Part shown: positions 18,346 through 28,616 of the stretch, in pieces
How the letters are laid out: every line of letters begins with the position of its first letter
Numbering within the stretch: position 1 is the first letter of the stretch
Assembly (NCBI RefSeq): GCF_010093085.1
Contig: NZ_MSRC01000011.1
Location: 1-64,000, forward strand
Direction: 5' to 3'
Length of the DNA: 64,000 bases
DNA from: Bacillus sp. SKDU12
GTDB lineage: Bacteria; Bacillota; Bacilli; Bacillales; Bacillaceae
Notes under the pieces: generated by a model
What the model was told of the DNA's origin: nothing
The model's database searches: none
The model's input: the letters and a program-made list of their open reading frames with translations, nothing else
Translations under genes and position numbers: made by a program

Positions 18346-20649
18346 ATGAAGAAGCAAAAATTGGTGTTAGCAGGAAACGGAATGGCCGGTATCCGCTGTA
18401 TTGAAGACATTTTAAAGCTGAATCGCCACTTGTTCGACATTGTCGTTTTCGGAAGCGAACCGCATCCCAACTATAATCGTATTCTCTTATCCTCAGTGTT
18501 GCAGGGTGAGGCGTCACTCGACGATATTACATTGAACAGCAAGGATTGGTACGACAAGCATGGAATTACCCTGTATACAGGTGAAACGGTTGTTCACATT
18601 GATACAGATCAGCAGCGGGTCATCACAGATCAGAAACGCACTCTATCTTATGACAAATTAATAGTGGCAACAGGCTCCTCCCCTTATATTCTCCCCGTCC
18701 CCGGGGCGGACAAAGAAGGTGTCTTCGGATTTCGAACAATAGAAGACTGCCAAGCATTGATAAGCATGGCCAAACCCAATCGAAAGGCAGCGGTGATCGG
18801 AGCCGGGTTATTAGGACTGGAAGCAGCAGTCGGGTTACAGCATCTCGGCATGGAGGTCAGCGTCATCCACCACTCTGCCGGCATCATGCAAAAACAGCTC
18901 GATCAAATGGCGTCGCGGCTGCTGCAGTCGGAGCTGGAACGAAAAGGCTTAACCTTTCATTTGGAGAAAAACACCGTATCTATTTCTGGCACCATGCAGG
19001 CAGATGGAATTCGTTTTAAAGACGGCTCTTCATTGAAAGCAGACTTGATTGTGATGGCGGCTGGGGTGAAGCCGAATATTGAATTGGCTGTATCATCTGG
19101 AATCGCAGTCAACCGCGGGATTGTCGTGAATGACTATATGCAAACGAGCGAACCTAATGTCTACGCCGTCGGTGAATGTGCTGAGCATAGCGGAACAGTA
19201 TACGGTTTGGCAGCTCCCCTTTATGAACAGGGAAAAGTCCTCGCCAAACATATTTGCGGAGTTCCTTGCGAGGGATATCAAGGCTCGGCGCGATTTGCAG
19301 CTTTAAAAATAGCAGGGATTGATGTGTGGTCAGCCGGAAAGGTTCACGAGGATAATCGCACAACGAGCATCAACATTTACGATGAACAAACTGGCATTTA
19401 TAAAAAAGCACTCTTTGAGGATGACAAACTGGCCGGCATCATTTTATTCGGAGACACACGTGACAAGCAAAAATTTCTCGACGGCCTGCTCACACAACGA
19501 GACATCTCGATCGTGAAAAAACAGCTGCTTGAACCAGATAACTCGGATACATCTTTTGAATCCATGCCATCAAGTGAAACGATTTGCCAATGCAACTCCG
19601 TAACGAAAGGCGCGATTGAGGAGGCGGTGAATGTAAATGCCCTAACAACCGTCGAAGAAGTCAAACACTGCACCAAAGCATCCGGCTCCTGCGGTGGATG
19701 CAAGCCGCTCGTTGAAGACCTTTTGAGATACATGACCAGCGGCCAGTATACAGAACCCGCCGGCACACCTTCGTTTTGCGGCTGCACTGATTTTACGGAA
19801 GACGATATCATTGCCGAGCTTCAGCGCAGGCCATTCAGTAATCCGGCAGAAGCGATGAGCCAGTTTGGCTGGAAAACGAAAAACGGATGCAGCACTTGTG
19901 TTCCTGCGATTCAATACTACCTGGAAATGCTGTACCCCGGTTTCATCCAGCCTAATCCAGCCGCTGAAGACACTTGCATCCTGGTTCCGCAAATGTACGG
20001 CGGACGCACAAACGCGGAGCAGTTAAGAAACATCGCCAACATCATCGAGGCATACAGCATCCCTGACGTATCCATCACTCACAGCCAAAGACTGAAGCTT
20101 TCGGGGATCAACTCCACGGATCTCCCGCATATCAAAAAGGCTTTGAAAATGCCCGCTTTTTTAAATGAACGCCGGCGCGCGCTGCAAAGTGTCAAAGCTT
20201 GTACATGCGCCCAAAACCGGCCGATTCAGCAGCTGGCTGCTCAAATCGAAAGGCAGCTTGAGAGCCTTTCCATGCCGGCTTCTATTTCTATCAGCTTATC
20301 GTGTGAAACAGACTGCAGTGATGCCGCTATACAAGATGTTGGTGCGGTTCGAACGCTGGCTGGCTGGGATATCTACATCGGCGGTGTCCGAGGAATTCAT
20401 GCACATTCCGGCACTCTGTTTTGCGTAACTGACAATGAAGACAGCACCGCCGCTATGATCAAAGGACTGATCCAATATTATCGTGAAACAGCTCATTACT
20501 TAGAAGCCGTTCATCAGTGGATGGACCGGCTCGGGATCGTTCGTATCAGAGAAGAGCTATTTGAAGAGTACCTTAGGGATCAGCTGCTGGAAAGCCTTCA
20601 ATCAGACCTGTTACTAATTCAAAACGCTGGCGCACATCAGAAAGGATGA
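18346..20649 (+). CDS. nasB: Assimilatory nitrate reductase, electron-transfer subunit NasB
   Basis: A 767-residue NADH-dependent flavoprotein that feeds electrons to NasC. It begins with a FAD-binding GNGMAG (10-15), then a NADH-binding GAGLLG near 152. Two BFD-like [2Fe-2S] domains follow: one around residues 414-460 (CQC...CTKAS, SCGGCK) and one around 478-530. The C-terminal ~150 residues resemble the sirohaem domain of NasD but lack its full cysteine set, so they cannot hold the cofactor as NasD does. The start at 18346 follows AAAGGAGG. nasC begins 6 bp after its stop. Confidence 0.95.
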   Translation: MKKQKLVLAGNGMAGIRCIEDILKLNRHLFDIVVFGSEPHPNYNRILLSSVLQGEASLDDITLNSKDWYDKHGITLYTGETVVHIDTDQQRVITDQKRTLSYDKLIVATGSSPYILPVPGADKEGVFGFRTIEDCQALISMAKPNRKAAVIGAGLLGLEAAVGLQHLGMEVSVIHHSAGIMQKQLDQMASRLLQSELERKGLTFHLEKNTVSISGTMQADGIRFKDGSSLKADLIVMAAGVKPNIELAVSSGIAVNRGIVVNDYMQTSEPNVYAVGECAEHSGTVYGLAAPLYEQGKVLAKHICGVPCEGYQGSARFAALKIAGIDVWSAGKVHEDNRTTSINIYDEQTGIYKKALFEDDKLAGIILFGDTRDKQKFLDGLLTQRDISIVKKQLLEPDNSDTSFESMPSSETICQCNSVTKGAIEEAVNVNALTTVEEVKHCTKASGSCGGCKPLVEDLLRYMTSGQYTEPAGTPSFCGCTDFTEDDIIAELQRRPFSNPAEAMSQFGWKTKNGCSTCVPAIQYYLEMLYPGFIQPNPAAEDTCILVPQMYGGRTNAEQLRNIANIIEAYSIPDVSITHSQRLKLSGINSTDLPHIKKALKMPAFLNERRRALQSVKACTCAQNRPIQQLAAQIERQLESLSMPASISISLSCETDCSDAAIQDVGAVRTLAGWDIYIGGVRGIHAHSGTLFCVTDNEDSTAAMIKGLIQYYRETAHYLEAVHQWMDRLGIVRIREELFEEYLRDQLLESLQSDLLLIQNAGAHQKG

Positions 20650-20655
20650 GACATT

Positions 20656-22788
20656 TTGACTGAACCGTTGCTTAGATATTTCCGCGAGAAACAGCAAGAC
20701 ATCCAATCAGAAAAAACGTATGACACCCAATGCCCGTTTTGCAGCATGCAGTGCAAAATGCAGCTCGTGGAACAAACCATCGGCACACGGAAAAAGTTCA
20801 CAGCGATCGGGATTAATAATCCTACGACACAGGGCCGGCTATGCATGAAAGGCATGAACGCCCACCAGCATGCCCTGAACGCCTCCCGCGTCACCCGGCC
20901 GCTGCTCAAGAAAAACGGCGAATTTATGCCTGTTTCCTGGGAAGAAGCACTGCACCATATCAAAGACCAAGTAACGATGATACAGCACGAACACGGACAT
21001 GACGCCATGGCTGTATACGGAAGCGCCTCAATTACGAATGAGGAGGCGTATTTGCTAGGGAAATTCGCACGGGTTGGCTTACAGACAAAATACATCGACT
21101 ACAATGGAAGACTTTGCATGTCCGCCGCAGCAACCGCGGCCAACCAAACATTCGGGGCAGACAGAGGCTTGACGAATCCCTTATCAGACATCCCCCACAC
21201 CCGTGTGATTATTTTAGCCGGCACCAATATTGCGGAATGCCAGCCAACGATGATGCCGTATTTTGAAAAAGCGAAAGAAAACGGAGCCTATATCATCGCC
21301 ATTGATCCGCGTGAAACAGCCACCACCAACATCGCCGACCTTCATTTAAAAATCAAACCAGGCACAGACGCCGACCTTGCCAACGGTCTCGTCAAAATCA
21401 TCATTGACGAACAGCTTGCGGACGAAGATTTCATTCAATCACGAACAAATGGATACGAAGAGCTGAAGCGGCATACGGACACGCTGAGCCTGGAGGATAT
21501 CGCTGAACAGACGGATATTCCGCTGGCACATATGCGTAAGGCCGCTGTGAAGTTCGCCAAGGAAACATCAGGCCTGCTGTTCACAGCCCGCGGGATTGAG
21601 CAGCAAACCGATGGAACAGCGGCTGTGAAGGGTTTCTTAAACATGGTGCTGATCACAGGAAAAATCGGCAAACCGTACTCGGGCTATGGAGCGATCACCG
21701 GACAAGGAAACGGGCAAGGCGCCAGAGAGCATGGGCAAAAAGCTGATCAGCTTCCGGGCTATCGATCTATTGAAAACGAACAACACCGGGCGCATATTGC
21801 GAAAGTGTGGGGAATCCACCAAGATGATCTGCCGCGAAAAGGCGTCTCAGCCTATGAAATGATGGAAAAAATCAATGACGGCGATATCAAAGGACTGTTC
21901 CTCATGTGCTCCAACCCTGCTGTCTCCAGTCCAAATGCGAACCTCGTCAAAAAAGCTTTGAGAAAACTGAGATTTTTCGTCGCGATCGATTTGTTTATTT
22001 CTGAGACTGCGACATACGCAGATGTGATTTTGCCCGCCTCCTCTTATTTAGAAGATGAGGGCTCGATGACAAATGTCGAAGGCCTCGTGACATTAAGAGA
22101 AGCAAGCAGACCGTGCCCCGATGAAGCAAAGCATGATTGGCAGATCATTTGTGAAATCGCAGCTGCTCTTGGAAAAGAACGCTATTTTTCCTACTCATCA
22201 GCAGAGGATATTTTTAATGAATTAAGAGCAGCGAGCCGCGGCGGGATTGCTGATTATTCAGGCATCACATATGACAGGCTCAGGCGTGAAGGCGGTATTC
22301 ATTGGCCATGTCCGGAACCGGATCATCCCGGAACAGGGCGTTTGTTTGCGGACTCATTTGCACATCCGGATCAAAAAGCGGCACTCAGTGTGATTCCGAA
22401 CGAACCGACCGTTCCAAAAGAGAAACCCACAGCCGACTATCCGCTTTATTTAACGACCGGACGTGTCATGTCTCATTACTTAACAGGTGTCCAAACGAGA
22501 AAAAGCGCCGCCCTTGCCGCGAGACATTTTGAATCGTTTATGGAAATTCATCCGCAAACAGCGAGAGCCTACCATATTGAAGACCGTGTCCTCGTAAAAA
22601 TTGAATCCCCGCGGGGAAGCATCACCGTCCGCAGCAAATTTTCAGAACAAATCAGAAAAGACACCGTTTTTGTTCCCATCCACTGGGCAGAGACTCAAAA
22701 TGTGAATGATTTAATCGGCGAAGCCTTAGACCCAGCCTGTAAAATGCCCGGTTTTAAGGTGTGCGCCGTCCGAATCAGACCTATTTAA
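20656..22788 (+). CDS. nasC: Assimilatory nitrate reductase catalytic subunit NasC
   Basis: Reduces nitrate to nitrite at a molybdenum bis-MGD centre in the cytoplasm. The 710-residue protein has the N-terminal [4Fe-4S] ligands C26, C29, C33 and C63 and then the molybdopterin oxidoreductase domains (GSASITNEEAYLLGKFAR, GTNIAECQP, the GQGNGQGAREHG block). The C-terminal dinucleotide-binding domain (YPLYLTTGRVMSHYLTG) is intact. The start is TTG at 20656 behind AAAGGATG, almost overlapping nasB, so translation is coupled. Confidence 0.95.
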   Translation: MTEPLLRYFREKQQDIQSEKTYDTQCPFCSMQCKMQLVEQTIGTRKKFTAIGINNPTTQGRLCMKGMNAHQHALNASRVTRPLLKKNGEFMPVSWEEALHHIKDQVTMIQHEHGHDAMAVYGSASITNEEAYLLGKFARVGLQTKYIDYNGRLCMSAAATAANQTFGADRGLTNPLSDIPHTRVIILAGTNIAECQPTMMPYFEKAKENGAYIIAIDPRETATTNIADLHLKIKPGTDADLANGLVKIIIDEQLADEDFIQSRTNGYEELKRHTDTLSLEDIAEQTDIPLAHMRKAAVKFAKETSGLLFTARGIEQQTDGTAAVKGFLNMVLITGKIGKPYSGYGAITGQGNGQGAREHGQKADQLPGYRSIENEQHRAHIAKVWGIHQDDLPRKGVSAYEMMEKINDGDIKGLFLMCSNPAVSSPNANLVKKALRKLRFFVAIDLFISETATYADVILPASSYLEDEGSMTNVEGLVTLREASRPCPDEAKHDWQIICEIAAALGKERYFSYSSAEDIFNELRAASRGGIADYSGITYDRLRREGGIHWPCPEPDHPGTGRLFADSFAHPDQKAALSVIPNEPTVPKEKPTADYPLYLTTGRVMSHYLTGVQTRKSAALAARHFESFMEIHPQTARAYHIEDRVLVKIESPRGSITVRSKFSEQIRKDTVFVPIHWAETQNVNDLIGEALDPACKMPGFKVCAVRIRPI

Positions 22789-22824
22789 ATTATTCATAAA
22801 ATTTTTAGAACTTTTCGTATATTT

Positions 22825-22841
22825 TGTTACATTTTATAACA
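22825..22841 (+). promoter_or_regulatory. TnrA box upstream of nasDEF
   Basis: TGTTACATTTTATAACA fits TGTNA-N7-TNACA perfectly. It lies 68 bp upstream of the nasD start, with possible -10 hexamers TATGCT (22866) or TACGCT (22871) at the distance usual for TnrA-activated promoters. ResD-type control in low oxygen is known for nasD but I could not place its site. Confidence 0.9.
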
Positions 22842-22908
22842 TGCATCTTAAATATTTCTTTTCGCTATGCTACGCTGGAAAAAACATTGATAAGGAGCGG
22901 ATCATCTG

Positions 22909-25326
22909 ATGGGGAAAAAACAGCTAGTTCTTGTTGGAAATGGAATGGCCGGAGTAAGGGCCGTTGAAGAGATACTGAATGTGGCAAAAGACGAGTTTGA
23001 AATCACAATTTTCGGTGCCGAACCGCATCCCAACTACAACCGAATCCTTTTGTCAAAAGTGCTTCAAGGCGATACCGACCTCAAACATATTACGTTAAAT
23101 GATTGGGATTGGTACGAAGAAAACAATATTCAATTGTATACAAATGAAACAGTCATCAAAGTGGATACAGAAAACAAAACGGTGATTACAGCCGCAGACA
23201 GAATCCAGCCATACGATGAATTGATCCTGGCGACAGGCTCTGTCCCTTTTATCCTTCCGATTCCGGGCGCAGACAAACAAGGTGTCACAGCTTTCAGGGA
23301 CATAAAAGATACAGACACGATGCTCGCCGCGTCAAAACAATATAAGAAAGCAGCCGTCATCGGCGGAGGCCTGCTTGGTTTGGAAGCCGCTCGCGGACTG
23401 CTGAATCTCGGCATGGAGGTATCTGTCATCCACCTCGCTCCATACTTAATGGAACGACAGCTTGACCCAACGGCGGGACGTCTGCTGCAAAACGAATTAG
23501 AAAAACAAGGAATGACCTTTTTACTTGAAAAGCAAACCGAAGAAATTGTCGGTGATAACCGTGTCGAAGGCCTCCGCTTCAAAGACGGCACAAGCATTGA
23601 AGCGGATTTAGTCGTCATGGCTGTCGGCATCCGCCCAAATACACAGCTTGGCACAAAAAGCGGCATTCCGGTCAACCGCGGAATCATTGTCAACGACTAT
23701 ATGCAAACTGAAATTCCGCACATTTATGCGGTCGGCGAATGCGCTGAGCATCGGGGAATCGCATACGGGCTCGTGGCTCCGCTCTATGAACAGGCAAAAG
23801 TGCTGGCGAAGCATCTGTGCGGCATTGAAACCAAACCGTATGAAGGCTCCGTCCTCTCTACTCAGTTAAAGGTATCAGGCGTTGAAGTCTTCTCTGCCGG
23901 TGACTTTAATGAATCAGAGGACAAAAAAGCCCTCAAGGTCTTCGATGAGCAGGACGGCATCTATAAAAAAATCGTCTTGAGAGGCAATCAAATTGTCGGT
24001 GCTGTTTTATTCGGCGACAGCAGCGAAGGCAATCGCCTGTTTTCTATGATTCAAAAAGAAGCCGATATCACTGACACCTCAAAAATATCAGTCTTACAGC
24101 CGCTCAACCAAGAAGCAGGCACAAGCATGACCGCTGCAATGAGCGACGATGAAATCATCTGCGGCTGTAATGGTGTCTCAAAAGGCGACATCATTACAGC
24201 CATACAGGAAAAAGGATGCTCGTCAACAGACGAGATCAAAGCATGCACCGGTGCATCCCGCTCATGCGGAGGCTGTAAGCCGCTCGTAGAAGAAATCCTC
24301 CAGCATACGCTCGGATCAGACTTTGACGCGACAGCGCAAAAAGAAGCGATTTGCGGCTGCACCACATTGTCGAGAGATGAACTCGTAGAAGAAATCAAAG
24401 CCAAAGGGCTGTCGCATACAAGAGAAATCATGAACGTGCTCGGCTGGAAAACGCCAGAAGGCTGTTCCAAATGCCGACCGGCTCTGAACTACTACCTAGG
24501 CATGATCAATCCAACCAAATACGAGGATGAACGGACATCCCGCTTTGTGAATGAACGAATGCACGCCAATATTCAAAAAGACGGCACATACTCAGTCGTT
24601 CCCCGGATGTATGGCGGTGTGACCAACTCCACAGATTTACGCAAAATCGCAGATGTCGTCGACAAATATGAAATTCCGCTTGTCAAAATGACCGGCGGCC
24701 AGCGGATTGATCTCATCGGCGTGAAAAAAGAAGACCTTCCGAAAGTATGGAAAGATCTTGATATGCCATCAGGCTATGCGTACGGAAAGACACTGCGGAC
24801 AGTAAAAACATGTGTAGGCGAGCAATTCTGCCGCTTCGGCACGCAGGACTCCATGGCGCTTGGCATTGAGCTTGAGAAAAAATTCGAAGGGCTTAACACA
24901 CCGCACAAAGTCAAAATGGCCGTATCTGCCTGCCCGCGGAACTGTGCCGAATCCGGTATTAAAGACCTTGGCGTTGTCGGCATTGACGGAGGCTGGGAGC
25001 TTTATGTCGGCGGAAACGGCGGAACACATTTACGCGCCGGCGATTTGCTGATGAAGGTAAAAACAAATGAGGAAGTCTTAGAGTACGCAGGCGCTTACCT
25101 GCAGTATTACCGAGAAACCGCAAAGTATCTGGAGCGTACATCCGCATGGCTTGAGCGCGTCGGTTTACCCCATGTCCAATCTGTATTAAACGATCCTGAA
25201 AAACGGCAGGAACTCAACGACAGAATGAACGAAACACTTTCTGTCCATAAAGATCCATGGAAGAACTTCCTGGAAAACAAACAAACCTCTAAAGACTTAT
25301 TTGAAAATGTCGTGACCACATCATAA
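22909..25326 (+). CDS. nasD: Assimilatory nitrite reductase large subunit NasD
   Basis: NADH-dependent reduction of nitrite to ammonium, six electrons, in the cytoplasm. The 805-residue protein has FAD and NADH domains (GNGMAG near the start; GGGLLG near 158), BFD-like [2Fe-2S] domains (CGCNG...CTGAS, SCGGCK near 420-465 and a second after it) and the sirohaem-[4Fe-4S] domain with all four ligands: C635, C641, C675, C679. It is a clear paralogue of NasB through most of its length. The start at 22909 follows AAGGAG. nasE follows 31 bp after the stop. Confidence 0.96.
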   Translation: MGKKQLVLVGNGMAGVRAVEEILNVAKDEFEITIFGAEPHPNYNRILLSKVLQGDTDLKHITLNDWDWYEENNIQLYTNETVIKVDTENKTVITAADRIQPYDELILATGSVPFILPIPGADKQGVTAFRDIKDTDTMLAASKQYKKAAVIGGGLLGLEAARGLLNLGMEVSVIHLAPYLMERQLDPTAGRLLQNELEKQGMTFLLEKQTEEIVGDNRVEGLRFKDGTSIEADLVVMAVGIRPNTQLGTKSGIPVNRGIIVNDYMQTEIPHIYAVGECAEHRGIAYGLVAPLYEQAKVLAKHLCGIETKPYEGSVLSTQLKVSGVEVFSAGDFNESEDKKALKVFDEQDGIYKKIVLRGNQIVGAVLFGDSSEGNRLFSMIQKEADITDTSKISVLQPLNQEAGTSMTAAMSDDEIICGCNGVSKGDIITAIQEKGCSSTDEIKACTGASRSCGGCKPLVEEILQHTLGSDFDATAQKEAICGCTTLSRDELVEEIKAKGLSHTREIMNVLGWKTPEGCSKCRPALNYYLGMINPTKYEDERTSRFVNERMHANIQKDGTYSVVPRMYGGVTNSTDLRKIADVVDKYEIPLVKMTGGQRIDLIGVKKEDLPKVWKDLDMPSGYAYGKTLRTVKTCVGEQFCRFGTQDSMALGIELEKKFEGLNTPHKVKMAVSACPRNCAESGIKDLGVVGIDGGWELYVGGNGGTHLRAGDLLMKVKTNEEVLEYAGAYLQYYRETAKYLERTSAWLERVGLPHVQSVLNDPEKRQELNDRMNETLSVHKDPWKNFLENKQTSKDLFENVVTTS

Positions 25327-25357
25327 TGACAAAAACAAACATTAAGGAGGAACGGAT

Positions 25358-25678
25358 ATGGTAAACAAAGACGCAACAAAAGTATGGATCGGAAAAATTG
25401 AAGAATTGCCTGAACAATTGGGAAAAACAGTGTATATTGAAGATAAGGAACTTGCGGTCTTCAAGCTTTCAAACGGAAGTATCCGCGCCATCGAAAACCG
25501 CTGTCCGCACAAGGGCGGCGTCCTCGCAGAAGGCATCGTCAGCGGGGAATATGTTTTCTGTCCGATGCATGACTGGAAAATTTCTTTAGAAGATGGAAAA
25601 GTCCAGGAACCTGATCACGGATGTGTCAAAACATACGAAACGCTGATCGAAGGAGAACATGTTTATCTCATATATTAA
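25358..25678 (+). CDS. nasE: Nitrite reductase small subunit NasE
   Basis: A 106-residue Rieske-type protein that partners NasD. The [2Fe-2S] ligands are C49-x-H51 and C68-x2-H71 (CPHKGG and CPMHDW). It is close to the usual length for NirD proteins. The start at 25358 follows AAGGAGGAACGG. The gap to nasF is an unusual 282 bp. Confidence 0.95.
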   Translation: MVNKDATKVWIGKIEELPEQLGKTVYIEDKELAVFKLSNGSIRAIENRCPHKGGVLAEGIVSGEYVFCPMHDWKISLEDGKVQEPDHGCVKTYETLIEGEHVYLIY

Positions 25679-25688
25679 ACAAAAGACC

Positions 25689-25931
25689 GGATCACTTTTT
25701 TAAGTGACACTCAGATCGTTGGCAAAATCCTAAAACGGGTTATGGTTTTAGGATTTCAACATCTTGCGTGATTGAAAACCCTTGAAGTCTAGGAAGGCAG
25801 AACTTGAAGCAGACTTGCACAGAATGTGATGGCGGCGTTTTAGCGATTAGCCGCCATTCCTTTCCAAACCGCAGGCTTGACACAGAATGCGGGGTTTGTC
25901 GATACGCTGTGGATCACTTTTCAAGTGATCC
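25689..25931. repeat. Hairpin-rich element with terminal inverted repeats between nasE and nasF
   Basis: The 243-bp segment begins GGATCACTT (25689-25697) and ends AAGTGATCC (25923-25931), a perfect terminal inverted repeat. Inside are a 12-bp perfect stem (AAATCCTAAAAC 25725-25736 with 25745-25756), an 8-bp stem (ATGGCGGC 25829-25836 with 25850-25857) and a bulged AAACC-GCA stem (25866-25873 with 25888-25897). Both ends also form their own small hairpins. No convincing reading frame is present. It may be a MITE-like repeat, a small RNA or a leader structure for nasF. Confidence 0.55.
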
Positions 25932-25940
25932 TTCATTTTT
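25911..25940 (+). terminator. Terminator-like hairpin just upstream of nasF
   Basis: GGATCACTT (25911-25919) pairs with AAGTGATCC (25923-25931), followed by CTTCATTTTTT. As a terminator it would end nasDE transcripts 20 bp before the nasF start, so nasF would depend on read-through. Confidence 0.6.
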
Positions 25941-25960
25941 TACAGTGACGGAAGGATGAC

Positions 25961-27412
25961 ATGATCATGAAGAATGGAATCGTTTATTTCGTGGGAGCCG
26001 GTCCCGGCGACCCAGGGCTGCTCACCATCAAAGGAAAACAGGCGCTGGAGGAAGCAGACGTGATTTTATATGACCGGCTCGCAAACCCGAAGCTGCTCGA
26101 ATACGCATCATCGCACTGCCAGTTTATTTATTGCGGAAAACTGCCAGACCGCCATTTTATGAAGCAAAGAGAAATCAACGCCCTGCTGGTTGAAAAAGCC
26201 TTAAAGGGTTTAACCGTCGTCCGTTTAAAAGGCGGAGACCCGAGTGTGTTCGGCAGAGTCGGTGAAGAAGCGGCTGCCCTTCATGAGCAAGGCATCCGCT
26301 ATGAAATGGTTCCTGGCATCACATCTGGCATTGCAGCGCCTCTCTATGCGGGCATCCCCGTCACACATCGGGATTTCGCTTCGTCTTTCGCCATGATTAC
26401 AGCCCATGATCAATCATTAAAAGGCACGCCGAATCTTGACTGGGAGGGGCTTGCCCGAAGCGTTCAAACCCTTGTCTTCTACATGGGCGTCAAGAATTTG
26501 CCTTATATTTGCCAGCAGCTTATCGCGCACGGTAAATCTTCTTCTGTTCCTGTCATTGTGGTCCAATGGGGAACGTGGGGCCGTCAGCGGAGTGTGAAAG
26601 GATCGCTTGAGAATATTCAGCAAAAGGTTCAGGAGCACCAGATCACAAACCCTGCGATTATCGTCATCGGAGATATCGTTAACTTCCAAACACACAGCTG
26701 GTTTGAAAGCAAACCGCTCATCGGCCGTCACATGATGGTTGTTACTCATGGCGATGATGAAGATCCGCTCGCAGACAAGCTGCGCGCTTCTGGCGCCGAT
26801 GTCATCGAATGGCCGAAATGGCGGACGGAGAGCATGCCTGTCAATGAAAAGATTCTTCGAGAGGTCGGCACCTTTGAAGAGATGGTTTTCACATCGCGCC
26901 GTGCGGTTTGTGAATTTTTTCAAGCGCTCACTTCCAAGAAAATCGACATCCGCCAACTGACAGCCCGATTGAGCGCGGCATCTGAACATGCAGAGACAGA
27001 GCTTAAAAACCGGGGGTTTCTCGTCTCCCCTATGCAGCCTGATTCAGGAAAACGCCTTGTTGTCGGAAGCCGCCATTCAGTGGAAAACATGCAGATGCAT
27101 GAGTCCTCTTCGTTTTATATCACCCATGAACATGTCATAGATGGCCGGTTCACCCATATGATTCAGCGAACCATCAGTGAATCTCCGCTGCACATGGTCA
27201 TTTGCCCAAACAAGCCGGCCGTTCAGCAATTGATCAGCGCCGGCGAACAAATCGGCATTTCACCGGAACCGTCAGCAAGCCGGCCTCCTATCTTCTGCAA
27301 AGATGATGACAAAGCTGCCAGCGCCTATGGATTCACAGCGGTCCAAAAGCAGGATGAATTATTTGCTTTCATTCAGAAACAACAAACAGAAAAAAAGCTT
27401 ATTCACAGCTGA
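25961..27412 (+). CDS. nasF: Uroporphyrinogen-III C-methyltransferase NasF (sirohaem synthesis)
   Basis: Makes precorrin-2 from uroporphyrinogen III with S-adenosylmethionine, supplying the sirohaem that NasD needs. Residues 1 to ~235 are the methyltransferase domain, with VGAGPGDPGLLT near residue 12, RLKGGDPSVFGR near 88 and VPGITSG near 118. Residues ~255-470 resemble HemD (uroporphyrinogen-III synthase) but look diverged, so activity of this half is uncertain. The ATG at 25961 lies about 5 bases after GGAAGGA; an ATG two codons later is also possible. Confidence 0.94.
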   Translation: MIMKNGIVYFVGAGPGDPGLLTIKGKQALEEADVILYDRLANPKLLEYASSHCQFIYCGKLPDRHFMKQREINALLVEKALKGLTVVRLKGGDPSVFGRVGEEAAALHEQGIRYEMVPGITSGIAAPLYAGIPVTHRDFASSFAMITAHDQSLKGTPNLDWEGLARSVQTLVFYMGVKNLPYICQQLIAHGKSSSVPVIVVQWGTWGRQRSVKGSLENIQQKVQEHQITNPAIIVIGDIVNFQTHSWFESKPLIGRHMMVVTHGDDEDPLADKLRASGADVIEWPKWRTESMPVNEKILREVGTFEEMVFTSRRAVCEFFQALTSKKIDIRQLTARLSAASEHAETELKNRGFLVSPMQPDSGKRLVVGSRHSVENMQMHESSSFYITHEHVIDGRFTHMIQRTISESPLHMVICPNKPAVQQLISAGEQIGISPEPSASRPPIFCKDDDKAASAYGFTAVQKQDELFAFIQKQQTEKKLIHS

Positions 27413-27416
27413 TGGT

Positions 27417-27442
27417 AAACAGCCCTTTTATCTAGGGCTGTT

Positions 27443-27445
<3 letters not shown>
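27417..27445. terminator. Bidirectional terminator between nasF and ycgT
   Basis: AAACAGCCCT (27417-27426) pairs with AGGGCTGTTT (27434-27443), with T-rich sequence on the plus side. It overlaps the stop codon of the convergent ycgT. Confidence 0.85.
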
Positions 27446-28471
<1,026 letters not shown>

Positions 28472-28496
28472 TCATCTATATCAACACTGTTTTAAT

Positions 28497-28511
28497 TGAG
28501 AATGAATATCA
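28497..28511 (-). promoter_or_regulatory. Candidate Fur box upstream of ycgT
   Basis: TGAGAATGAATATCA matches the Fur 7-1-7 core TGATAAT-N-ATTATCA at 12 of 14 defined positions. It lies 44 bp upstream of ycgT, where iron-bound Fur would block transcription. Confidence 0.6.
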
Positions 28512-28561
28512 ATAAAAAGTATATCATATTTCTCGTACCATTGTTTATTCATTTCTTCTCC

Positions 28562-28590
28562 TTGTGATAAAGGGTTGAAAACCCTATAAT
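28562..28590 (+). promoter_or_regulatory. SigA promoter of ycgS
   Basis: TTGTGA (28562-28567), a 17-bp spacer and a perfect TATAAT (28585-28590), 26 bp upstream of the ycgS ATG. Confidence 0.8.
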
Positions 28591-28616
28591 AGGCAAAAAA
28601 CAAATCGGAGGAACAG

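Noticed and set aside
24051-24470. Minus-strand frame of 139 residues inside nasD
   Set aside because: It is the complement of the cysteine-rich [2Fe-2S] region of nasD.
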